Origin: CF-46 sp963760735
Lineage (GTDB): Bacteria > Chloroflexota > Limnocylindria > Limnocylindrales > CSP1-4
Assembly (NCBI GenBank): GCA_963760735.1
Contig: CAVXEB010000001.1
Span: forward strand, 248,001-312,000
Direction of reading: 5' to 3'
Length of the DNA: 64,000 nt
Position 1 is the first letter of the stretch. Every line of letters begins with the position of its first letter. The position numbers and the translations under genes are program-made. This document shows positions 51,989 to 59,846 of this stretch, one piece after another. The notes under the pieces are model-generated. The model ran no database searches. It saw only the letters and a list, made by a program, of their open reading frames with translations, and had not been told where the DNA came from.

Positions 51989-52092
51989 GCGACCGATGTC
52001 GGGCCCTGCGTTCGTCAGTTCTTCCTGCTGCGCCCCGGGCCTCCTCGACCCGCCGGCGACCGCACCTCCTTCCACCGACCTCGGTCGGTCGA

Positions 52093-53094
52093 TCAGCTGT
52101 CGGGGATCTCCTCGAGTCGCACCGGTCGGTGCTCGTGGAGCGAGCGAGTGGCGGCCTCCGCGATCCGGATGGCCTGGACGCCGTCGCGCGCCGTGCACGG
52201 GCTCGGCACCTCGCCGGCGGCCACCTGCACGAACGTGGCGAGCTCCGCCGCGTAGGCGGTGCGGAAGCGATCCATGAACTGGGCCCACGCGGGGCCCGTT
52301 GGCGGTGGGACGCCCGGCTCGACCGAGCGCATCGGCGTCCGCGGGCCGAGGCCGACGCTCACGGAGTCCTGCGAGCCGAAGAACTCGGCCCGGATGTCGT
52401 AGCCGAGCGGGTCGTGGCGGCTCGTCGTGAGCACGCCGAGCGATCCGTCGTCCATCCGCAGCGTCGCGACGGCCGTGTCGACGTCGCCGTACTTCGCGAA
52501 CATCGGGAACGCGCGGATCCCACCGTCGGCGTAGACCTCGACCACCTCGTGCCCGGTCACCCAGCGGAGCGCGTCGAAGTCATGGATGCCGAAATCGCGG
52601 AACAGCCCGCCCGACTGCGGGATGTACGACTCGTGGGGCGGCTCCGGGTCGTGGCCGATGAGGGTGAACGTGTAGAGCGTGCCGAGCTCGCCGGACTCGA
52701 CCAGCCGATGGGCCTCGCCGTAGCCGTCGTCGAACCGCCGCTGGAAGCCGAGCTGGAACGGGATCCCCGCCTCGTCGACGGTCCGCGCGACCTCGATCGA
52801 GGCGGCGACGTCGAGCGCCAGCGGCTTTTCGCAGAACGTCGGCAGGCCGCGGCGCGCGGCGGTCGTGATGAGCGCCGCGTGGGCGGACGTCGCGGCGGCG
52901 ATCACCACCGCGTCGGCCCCGTCGAGCGCCGCGTCGACGCTCGGCGCCGCGGTCGCGCCGACCGCGCCCGCGGCCGCGCCGGCCGCCTCGACCTGCTCGT
53001 CGGCGATCACGAGCGCATCCACTCCGGGGGTGCCCGACAACAGCTCCGCGTGGAGCCGCCCGATCCGTCCAGCGCCGATCAGCGCGATCCTCAC
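52093..53094 (-). CDS. iolG: Inositol 2-dehydrogenase-like Gfo/Idh/MocA oxidoreductase
   Basis: A 333-residue NAD-dependent dehydrogenase: the Rossmann motif IALIGAGRIGRLHAE at the N-terminus, FCEKPLALD with the catalytic Lys near residue 93, and GGLFRDFGIHDFDALRW with the conserved Asp and His near 165-175, as in IolG. It would oxidise myo-inositol to scyllo-inosose (2-keto-inositol). The GTG start overlaps the iolE stop (GTGA). Confidence 0.85.
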   Translation of the reverse strand: MRIALIGAGRIGRLHAELLSGTPGVDALVIADEQVEAAGAAAGAVGATAAPSVDAALDGADAVVIAAATSAHAALITTAARRGLPTFCEKPLALDVAASIEVARTVDEAGIPFQLGFQRRFDDGYGEAHRLVESGELGTLYTFTLIGHDPEPPHESYIPQSGGLFRDFGIHDFDALRWVTGHEVVEVYADGGIRAFPMFAKYGDVDTAVATLRMDDGSLGVLTTSRHDPLGYDIRAEFFGSQDSVSVGLGPRTPMRSVEPGVPPPTGPAWAQFMDRFRTAYAAELATFVQVAAGEVPSPCTARDGVQAIRIAEAATRSLHEHRPVRLEEIPDS

Positions 53095-54095
53095 GCCGGG
53101 TCCCCGGTCCGGGCGGTCCGTCCGCCGGACACCCGACGGAGCGCGGCCGCCAGGACGCGCCGGCCGATCGCCGCGCTCTCCGCGGGCGGCGGCCAGCCGC
53201 TGTCCTGCTCGACCATCAGCCAGCCGTCGTAGGAGCGCTCCGCGAGGATCGCGAGGATGCCGTCGAGGTCGAGGCTGCCTGCGCCAAGCTCCGTGAAGAG
53301 CCGTGCCCGGATCCCCGCGCCGAAGCCGCCGATCGTCCCGGCCCGGAGCCCGGCCAGGACCTCCGGGTCGACGTCCTTGAGGTGGAGGTGACTGACGCGC
53401 GTCCCGTACCGGCGGAGGGCGGCGATCGGATCGCCACCGCCGACCGTGTAGTGCCCGACGTCGAGGCAGAAGGGCAGGACGTCGGGGCCGATCGAGTCGG
53501 CCAGCCGATCGACCTCCTCGGGCGTCTCGACGAACGTGCCCGCGTGGGGATGGAACGCGATCCGGGCACCGGCGACCCGGGTCTCCTCGGAGATCCGGGT
53601 CAGCAGCTCGACGGTCCGTCCCCAGCCATCGTCCGTCAGGCGCGGCGCGTCGCGATCGCCCGCATGACCGGCGAACGCGTCGCGGTCCTCTGTGCCGTCG
53701 AACGCGATGCAGAGGACCTCGCCGCCGCCGTCGCGCAGCAGCCGGATTCGCTCGCGAACCTGGTCCAGCGATCCATCGACCGGTCCGTCGACACTCGCCC
53801 CGAACCACGCGTAGACCTCGGCGAGCCGCAGCCCTCGGGCGGCCAGGACGCCGCGCAGCGCGTCGCCCTCCGGGAACCCGAGACCGAGCTGCGTCCCGTC
53901 GTAGCCGGTCCGGGCGATGTCGTCGAGGACCGTCTCGGCCGAGGCGTTCAGCCGGAGCTCCGGGACGTCGACGTTGTTCCAGAGGATCGGGACCGTCCCG
54001 ATCGGCGCTCGCCCGAGCGGCCCGTCGACGGCCAGCCGCCGCCGCAGCCGGTCCGCCTGCTCGACGATGGCGGGCGGCGGCGAGGCGACGGTCAT
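53091..54095 (-). CDS. iolE: Inosose dehydratase-like sugar isomerase/epimerase family protein
   Basis: A 334-residue TIM-barrel protein of the AP-endonuclease-2/IolE superfamily. Metal-ligand regions are visible in FHPHAGTFVET, CLDVGHYTVGG and HLHLKDVDPEVL, with VEQDSGW near the C-terminus. The HLKDVxxxVL pattern and the position between iolD and iolG support IolE, which dehydrates 2-keto-inositol to the trihydroxycyclohexanedione. The ATG overlaps the iolD stop (ATGA). Confidence 0.82.
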   Translation of the reverse strand: MTVASPPPAIVEQADRLRRRLAVDGPLGRAPIGTVPILWNNVDVPELRLNASAETVLDDIARTGYDGTQLGLGFPEGDALRGVLAARGLRLAEVYAWFGASVDGPVDGSLDQVRERIRLLRDGGGEVLCIAFDGTEDRDAFAGHAGDRDAPRLTDDGWGRTVELLTRISEETRVAGARIAFHPHAGTFVETPEEVDRLADSIGPDVLPFCLDVGHYTVGGGDPIAALRRYGTRVSHLHLKDVDPEVLAGLRAGTIGGFGAGIRARLFTELGAGSLDLDGILAILAERSYDGWLMVEQDSGWPPPAESAAIGRRVLAAALRRVSGGRTARTGDPA

Positions 54096-55915
54096 CGGTG
54101 CTGTTCCTCGGCTCGTCCGGCGAGCCAGCGCGCGTGTTGCTCCGGATGGTTCGGCGGACTCGGGGCGTCCCACCAGCCCGTCTTGTCGGGCCCGGCGACC
54201 TCGAGATCACGGTCGACCTTGACGTGGACGAGGGAGGGACCGCCGGACGCGAGCGCCTGGCGAACGGCCGGCTCGACCTCGTCGGGGTGGCTCGCTGCCT
54301 GGCTGTGGATTCCGAAGGCCGCGCCGATCGCCGCGAAGTCCGGCGAGTAGACCGACCCGTCGGGGGTGAGGAAGTCAGTCCACGCGGTTCGGCCGAAGAA
54401 GGTCTGCTGCCCGCCCTTGATGCTGATCCAGCCCGAGTTGTCGAGGACGATCGTGCAGACCGCGGCGCCGGCGAGGACCGCCGCCTGGAGCTCCTGCATC
54501 GTCTGGAGGAAGTCGCCGTCACCGCAGATCGCGAGGACCTGGCGCTCAGGTCGGGCGAGCTGGGCGCCGATCGCCGCGGGGAGGGTGAATCCCATCGTCG
54601 AGAAGCCGCCGGACGTGAGGTGGGTCCGGGCCTGCCGGGTGACCCAGCGCTGTTTGACCATGCCCTGGGGCAGCCCGGCCCCGGTCACGACGATCGCGTC
54701 CTCGGTCGTCGCCCGTTGGACCTCGCGGACCGCCCGGGCCATCGTCATCGGCGTCGCGTCCGAGCCGGACTTCTCCTCGACCTGCGCAAACCAGTCGCGC
54801 TTGAGCCGCTGGATCTCGGCGAAGTACGGCGTGTCGCGATACAGCGTCGGGCCGCCGCCCGAACCGAGCGCCGCGAGGAGGTCGCCGACGGCGGCCTTCG
54901 CATCGCCGACGAGGGCGACGTCGACCGGGTAGTTCTTGCCGATCTCGCGCGGATCGATGTCGACCTGGATCAGGCGGGACGGCGGGATCGAGAAGGTGAC
55001 GCCCTTCCGATAGGACGACGCCGACCAGTCGGTGAAGCGGTTGCCGACCGAGACGACGACGTCGGCCGAGGCGGTGAGGAAGTTGCCGCAGGTCGACGCG
55101 GTGTCGCCGATCGTCTGGGCGGCGAGCTCGTGGGTCTCGTCGATCGCACCCTTGCCGTTCCAGGTCGTGACGACCGGCGCGCCGAGCCGCTCGGCGAGGG
55201 CGACGACCTCGGTCCACGCCTCGGCGAGGATCACCCCGCCGCCGGCGACGATGACCGGCCGCCGCGCTTCGCGCAGGGTGGCCGCCGCCCGCTCGACGTC
55301 ATCCGCCGCGGGGCGGACCCGGCCGCGTGCCCGACGCGTCGTCGGGTCCGGCAGCTGGACGTCGGCCGCCTCGGCCTGGATGTCCATCGCCAGGTCGAGC
55401 AGGACCGGACCCGGGCGTCCGCTCGTCATCGCGTTCCACGCGCGGTGGAGGACGAACGGGAGGTCATCCACCCGGGAGGGTTGCCACCACTCCTTCACGA
55501 GCGGCTCGAACACCCGCGGGTTGTCCGCGTGATGCCGGCGCTCGAGCTCCTGGAACAGGCCGTGGCCGCGCATGTAGGTGTGGGGCGAGCCGGTCGCGAG
55601 GGCGACCGCGGTCGAGTCGACGTACGCCGTTCCCATCCCGATCACGGTGTTCATCGCGCCGGGCCCGATGCTCGTGAAGGCGAGCATCGGTCGCCCGGTC
55701 GCCCGGTAGTAGCCGTCGGCCAGATGCACCGCCGATTGCTCGTGCATGACCTGGATCGTCCGGATCGCGTCACGGCGATCGAGGAGGGCGTCCGTGATCG
55801 CCCAGGAGCCGTGACCGGGGATGCCCGCGGCGAACGGCACGCCCTCGTTGACGAGGTGCTCGACGAGGATCTGGGCGCCGGTGAGCCGGGAGCGCGTCAC
55901 AACAGGATCGGTCAA
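54092..55915 (-). CDS. iolD: Thiamine-diphosphate enzyme, IolD-like trihydroxycyclohexanedione hydrolase
   Basis: A 607-residue three-domain ThDP enzyme. The catalytic Glu region is IQVMHEQSAVHLADGY, the ThDP/Mg motif is CGDGDFLQ...N-NSGW, and a middle domain carries GNRFTDWSASS. Late in the protein TGWWDAP recalls the SWW region of IolD. Other parts resemble acetolactate synthase, and the protein is shorter than classical IolD and lacks its FGHGNVxG wording (it has PGHGSWA). IolD is chosen because iolE, iolG, iolB and mmsA surround it. There is no ATG; a TTG at 55915 (AGGGG upstream) or GTG at 55900 are the candidate starts. Confidence 0.75.
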   Translation of the reverse strand: MTDPVVTRSRLTGAQILVEHLVNEGVPFAAGIPGHGSWAITDALLDRRDAIRTIQVMHEQSAVHLADGYYRATGRPMLAFTSIGPGAMNTVIGMGTAYVDSTAVALATGSPHTYMRGHGLFQELERRHHADNPRVFEPLVKEWWQPSRVDDLPFVLHRAWNAMTSGRPGPVLLDLAMDIQAEAADVQLPDPTTRRARGRVRPAADDVERAAATLREARRPVIVAGGGVILAEAWTEVVALAERLGAPVVTTWNGKGAIDETHELAAQTIGDTASTCGNFLTASADVVVSVGNRFTDWSASSYRKGVTFSIPPSRLIQVDIDPREIGKNYPVDVALVGDAKAAVGDLLAALGSGGGPTLYRDTPYFAEIQRLKRDWFAQVEEKSGSDATPMTMARAVREVQRATTEDAIVVTGAGLPQGMVKQRWVTRQARTHLTSGGFSTMGFTLPAAIGAQLARPERQVLAICGDGDFLQTMQELQAAVLAGAAVCTIVLDNSGWISIKGGQQTFFGRTAWTDFLTPDGSVYSPDFAAIGAAFGIHSQAASHPDEVEPAVRQALASGGPSLVHVKVDRDLEVAGPDKTGWWDAPSPPNHPEQHARWLAGRAEEQHR

Positions 55916-55938
55916 CTGGGGCGGCCCCTGCGGTACGA

Positions 55939-55952
55939 TGTAATCGTTTACA
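55939..55952. promoter_or_regulatory. LacI-family operator between the two arms of the inositol locus
   Basis: TGTAATCGTTTACA has half sites TGTAATC and TGTAAAC about a central CpG, matching the LacI-family pattern with one mismatch. It lies 24 bases upstream of the iolD start, is AT-rich against a GC-rich background, and overlaps a plus-strand TACGAT hexamer (55934-55939). It could therefore control both iolD-E-G and mmsA-tal-iolB. Confidence 0.65.
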
Positions 55953-56181
55953 CGCGCGGTCCGAGGAGAGTAGACATCGGGGTTGCCGGATGTCAACGCT
56001 CCGGTTGCGGTCCGGGTTCGGCGGCGACCGCTGACGCGACCGGGGAGCGGTTCGCGTTTCGCCTGCGCGACCCCGTTGCGGTTCGTGGCTCCGCCGTGAC
56101 GATGGCGGTAAGGTGTGAGGAGAGGCATCCGGACCGTCGGGTGCGGCGGCGCGGATGGCGCGAAAGGGCAGGGCCGAGACG

Positions 56182-57735
56182 ATGACGCAGGTGGCCGAGC
56201 CGGGCAGCGCCCGGTCGGAAACGCAGGGGGGCGCGGCCGTCGGAGCCGTCCATCACTGGATCGGCGGTCACGTCGTCGAGGGCACGTCCGGCCGGCGCGG
56301 TCCGGTCTACGACCCGGCGACGGGCCTGATCGCCCGCGAGGTCGACTTCGCCAGCGTCGACGAGGTCGGTGCCGCCGTTGCGGTCGCGAAGGCGGCGTTC
56401 CCCGGCTGGCGTGCGACGTCGCTCTCGAAGCGGACCGAGATCCTGTTCCGGATCCGGAACCTGGTGGAGACCCACCGCCGTGAGCTCGCCGCGCACCTGA
56501 CCGCGGAGCACGGCAAGGTCCCGTCCGACGCGCTCGGCGAGATCGCCCGCGGTCTCGAGAACCTCGAGTTCGCGTGTGGGATCCCGAACCTCCTGAAGGG
56601 CGGGTTCACGGAGCAGGCGTCGACCGGCGTCGACGTCTTCCAGATCCGCCAGCCGCTGGGCGTCGTTGCCGGGATCACCCCGTTCAACTTCCCGGCGATG
56701 GTCCCGATGTGGATGTTCGGGAACGCGATCGCCTGCGGCAACACGTTCGTCCTGAAGCCGTCCGAGAAGGACCCGTCGGCCTCGATGTTCCTCGCCGAGC
56801 TCCTCCACGAGGCGGGCGTTCCCGACGGCGTCTTCAACGTCGTCCACGGCGACAAGGTCGCGGTCGACGCGATCCTCGAGCATCCCGACATCGCCGCGGT
56901 CTCGTTCGTCGGCTCGACCCCGATCGCCCGCTACATCTACGAGACCGGCACGCGCAACGACAAGCGCGTCCAGGCGCTGGGCGGCGCCAAGAACCACATG
57001 ATCGTCCTGCCCGACGCCGACATCGACATGGCCGCCGACGCCGCGGTCTCCGCGGGATACGGCTCGGCGGGCGAGCGCTGCATGGCGGTCGCGACGGTCG
57101 TCGCGGTCGGCTCGGTCGGGGACCCGCTCGTCGACGCGATCAGGGCCCGCCTGCCGAAGATCAAGGTGGGGCCGGGCTCGGATCCCGAGGCAGAGATGGG
57201 GCCGCTCGTCACCCGTCAGCACCGCGACAAGGTCGCCTCCTATCTCGAGTCAGGACCGGCCCAGGGCGCCACCCTCGTGGCCGACGGCCGCGACCACCCG
57301 CTCTACGACGAGTCCGACGGCGGGTTCTTCCTCGGCGTCTCGCTGATCGACCACGTGACGACCGAGATGGACGCCTACCGCGACGAGATCTTCGGCCCGG
57401 TCCTGACCGTCATCCGGGTCGACACCTACGAGGAGGCCGTCAAGCTCGTCAACGACAACCCGTACGGCAACGGGACGGCGATCTTCACCCGCGACGGCGG
57501 CGCTGCCCGCCAGTTCCAGTTCGAGGCCCAGGCCGGGATGGTCGGGATCAACGTCCCGATCCCCGTGCCGGTCGCGTACTACAGCTTCGGCGGCTGGAAG
57601 CACTCGCTCTTCGGCGATCTCCACATGTACGGCCCCGAGGGGATCCAGTTCTATACGCGGGCGAAGATCGTGACCCAGCGCTGGCCGGACCCCGGCACGT
57701 CGAAGATCGACCTTGGGTTCCCGCGGACACGCTGA
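56182..57735 (+). CDS. iolA: Methylmalonate/malonate-semialdehyde dehydrogenase (CoA-acylating)
   Basis: A 517-residue aldehyde dehydrogenase of the MmsA/IolA type, converting malonate semialdehyde and CoA to acetyl-CoA and CO2. The catalytic Cys is in GSAGERCMA. GITPFNFPAMVPMWMF, NVPIPVPVAYYSFGGWK and LGGAKNHMIV are typical of this subfamily; the usual catalytic Glu of other aldehyde dehydrogenases is replaced, as expected. The ATG at 56182 has a GGGCAGGG-like site upstream. It leads the plus-strand arm of the inositol operon, with a leader of about 230 bases. Confidence 0.92.
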   Translation: MTQVAEPGSARSETQGGAAVGAVHHWIGGHVVEGTSGRRGPVYDPATGLIAREVDFASVDEVGAAVAVAKAAFPGWRATSLSKRTEILFRIRNLVETHRRELAAHLTAEHGKVPSDALGEIARGLENLEFACGIPNLLKGGFTEQASTGVDVFQIRQPLGVVAGITPFNFPAMVPMWMFGNAIACGNTFVLKPSEKDPSASMFLAELLHEAGVPDGVFNVVHGDKVAVDAILEHPDIAAVSFVGSTPIARYIYETGTRNDKRVQALGGAKNHMIVLPDADIDMAADAAVSAGYGSAGERCMAVATVVAVGSVGDPLVDAIRARLPKIKVGPGSDPEAEMGPLVTRQHRDKVASYLESGPAQGATLVADGRDHPLYDESDGGFFLGVSLIDHVTTEMDAYRDEIFGPVLTVIRVDTYEEAVKLVNDNPYGNGTAIFTRDGGAARQFQFEAQAGMVGINVPIPVPVAYYSFGGWKHSLFGDLHMYGPEGIQFYTRAKIVTQRWPDPGTSKIDLGFPRTR

Positions 57736-57790
57736 TGGTCGACCAGCTCGCCGGTCGGGACGGCGACGTCTTCATCGCCAGGACGATCAC

Positions 57791-58906
57791 GTGACGCTCA
57801 CCCGGCTCCCGGCGCCACCCCTGGCGGACACGCCTCTCGGCCGCACGATCGCGACGACGGCGACTGACATCTGGAACGACTCGTGCGCGCTGGACGAGCT
57901 CGCCTACGCGATCTCGTTCGGTGCCGTCGGGGCGACCGCCAACCCGACGATCGTGACCGACGTCTGGAAGCAGGAGCCGGCCTTGTGGCGGGGCCGGGTG
58001 CGGGAGCTCGCAGCCGAGCGCCCGGACGCGTCGGAGGTGGCTCTCGCCTGGACGATCGTCGACGAGATGTCGGTGCGGGCGGCGCCGCTGTTGCTGCCGG
58101 CGTTCGAGGCCCACGAGGGCCGGCAGGGCCGACTGTCGACCCAGACGGATCCGACGTTCCATCGCGCAGCCGAGCGGATGGTCGCGCAGGGGCTGCACTT
58201 CACCGCCCTCGCGCCGAACATCATCGTGAAGTTCCCGGCGACGGCGGCCGGGATCGCGGCGATGGAGGAGGCCAGCGCCGCCGGGATCAGCGTCAACACG
58301 ACGGTCTGTTTCTCGGTCGCCCAGGCGGTGGCGGCCGCGGAGGCAATCGATCGGGGTCTGCGTCGCCGCGAGGCTGCCGGCGAATCGACCGCCGAGATGG
58401 GTCCGGTCGTCACGATCATGATGGGCCGGATCGAGGACTGGCTCCGGGTCCAGACCGAGCGCGACGGGATCATCGCGGACCCGACCGCGCTTCCCTGGTC
58501 GGGGGTGGCCGTCTTCAAGCGGGCGTACGGCATCTTCGTGGAGCGCGGGTTCCGCGCTCGCCTCCTCGGGGCGGCGATCCGGCACCAGCTCCACTGGTCG
58601 GAGCTGATCGGTGGCGACGTCGTCATCACGATGCCCGCCACCTGGCAGCGCCGGTTCAACGCGTCGGGCGTCGAGGTCCGGCCGCGGATGGACGATCCGG
58701 TCGACCCGGCGATCGTCGCCGAGCTCGTGGCGCACTATCCCGACTTCATCCGGGCATTCGAGCCGGACGGTCTCGCCGTCGCCGAGTTCGACGCGTTCCC
58801 GCCGACCGCCCGGACCCTTCGCGCGTTCATCGCCTCGTATCACGAGCTGCTCCACCAGGTGACCGACGCGATGATCCCGAACCCCGACCTCGGCGCCCCG
58901 GGCTGA
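57791..58906 (+). CDS. Transaldolase-family protein in the inositol operon
   Basis: A 371-residue class I aldolase/transaldolase. The TAL strand-1 motif GATANPTIV and the Schiff-base Lys in NIIVKFPATAAG (about residue 143) are present, followed by GISVNTTVCFSVAQAVAAA, which matches the next TAL barrel strand. The length fits actinobacterial-type Tal. It lies between iolA and iolB, 55 and 4 bases away, with no pentose-phosphate gene nearby. Transaldolases act on ketoses that are unphosphorylated at C1. It could therefore split 5-dehydro-2-deoxygluconate directly, passing the dihydroxyacetone unit to glyceraldehyde 3-phosphate and releasing malonate semialdehyde for IolA. That role is inference. 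GTG start at 57791. Confidence 0.85.
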   Translation: MTLTRLPAPPLADTPLGRTIATTATDIWNDSCALDELAYAISFGAVGATANPTIVTDVWKQEPALWRGRVRELAAERPDASEVALAWTIVDEMSVRAAPLLLPAFEAHEGRQGRLSTQTDPTFHRAAERMVAQGLHFTALAPNIIVKFPATAAGIAAMEEASAAGISVNTTVCFSVAQAVAAAEAIDRGLRRREAAGESTAEMGPVVTIMMGRIEDWLRVQTERDGIIADPTALPWSGVAVFKRAYGIFVERGFRARLLGAAIRHQLHWSELIGGDVVITMPATWQRRFNASGVEVRPRMDDPVDPAIVAELVAHYPDFIRAFEPDGLAVAEFDAFPPTARTLRAFIASYHELLHQVTDAMIPNPDLGAPG

Positions 58907-58910
58907 CCGG

Positions 58911-59846
58911 ATGGCCGACTCGGACCCCCCGGCCCGCGCCCTGCCGAACCATCTCCCCCCCGCCGACCTGCTGATCCGGCCCGGCGACGGGGACGGCCAC
59001 GTCGCGTTCGGGCCAGAGCGAGCGGGCTGGCGCTATCTGTCCTACGCGGTGCACGAATCCCAGGCCACGCGGTGGTCGATCGCCGGCGCACCGGACCAGG
59101 AGACGTGCCTGGTCGTTCAGGCCGGGACGGACGTGACGATCTCCGACGGTGAAGGATCGCGATGGACCCTGCCCGGCCGGGAATCGGTCTTCACGGACCT
59201 GCCGTCCGCCCTGTGGTTGCCCGACGGCCGGCCGCTCTCCGTCGACGTCGGGCGGATGCCGGAGGCGGAGGCCGCGATCGTGGTCGTGGCCCGCGCGCCC
59301 CGGTCGGGCCGTGACGGTGTCGCCACCGCGCCGATCCCCGTCGTCCCGGACGACGTCGTGGTCGAGACGCGCGGCGCCGGGAACGCAACCCGCCAGATCA
59401 ACCACGTCGTCGCCCCGGCATTCCCGGCCGACCGCCTGGAGGTCGTGGAGGTCCTCACCCCGTCTGGCAACTGGTCGAGCTGGCCACCGCACAAGCACGA
59501 CATCGACGACATGCCGACCGAGGCGGTCCTCGAGGAGATCTACCACTACCGGTTCCGCCGACCCGCAGCCTGGGCGATCCAGCGCGTCTACCGCCCCGAT
59601 CGGTCCCGGGACGCGATCTTCGAGGTCCGCGACGGCGATGTCGTGCTCGTCACCGACGGCTACCACCCGTTCGCCGCGGCTCACGGCGACGACGCCTACT
59701 ACCTGAACGCCCTGGCCGGCGACCGGCGGACAATGGCCTGCTCGTTCGATCCCGATCTCGACTGGGTCCGCGACACCTGGCCGGTGATGGATCCCGACCC
59801 GCGCATCCCGCTCGTTCCGCCCGCCGCGGGGGTCGCCGCCGGCTGA
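58911..59846 (+). CDS. iolB: 5-deoxy-glucuronate isomerase
   Basis: A 311-residue bicupin isomerase converting 5-deoxy-glucuronate to 5-dehydro-2-deoxy-gluconate. The metal-binding cupin signature is HKHDIDD...EEIYHYRF (about residues 196-220). The later VTDGYHPFAAAHGDDAYYLNALAG and WPVMDPDPRIPLVPP are characteristic of IolB. It starts 4 bases after the transaldolase stop. Its last 148 bases overlap the converging mrfB gene. Confidence 0.92.
   Translation: MADSDPPARALPNHLPPADLLIRPGDGDGHVAFGPERAGWRYLSYAVHESQATRWSIAGAPDQETCLVVQAGTDVTISDGEGSRWTLPGRESVFTDLPSALWLPDGRPLSVDVGRMPEAEAAIVVVARAPRSGRDGVATAPIPVVPDDVVVETRGAGNATRQINHVVAPAFPADRLEVVEVLTPSGNWSSWPPHKHDIDDMPTEAVLEEIYHYRFRRPAAWAIQRVYRPDRSRDAIFEVRDGDVVLVTDGYHPFAAAHGDDAYYLNALAGDRRTMACSFDPDLDWVRDTWPVMDPDPRIPLVPPAAGVAAG

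Noticed and set aside
48554..52255. A 1233-residue open frame on the plus strand
   Set aside because: It lies antisense to the LacI, ATPase, permease and binding-protein genes, has Arg/Asp/Gly-biased low-complexity composition and no domain; it is a high-GC shadow.
54098..56185. A 695-residue plus-strand open frame
   Set aside because: Antisense to iolD and running through the operator region; no recognisable motif.
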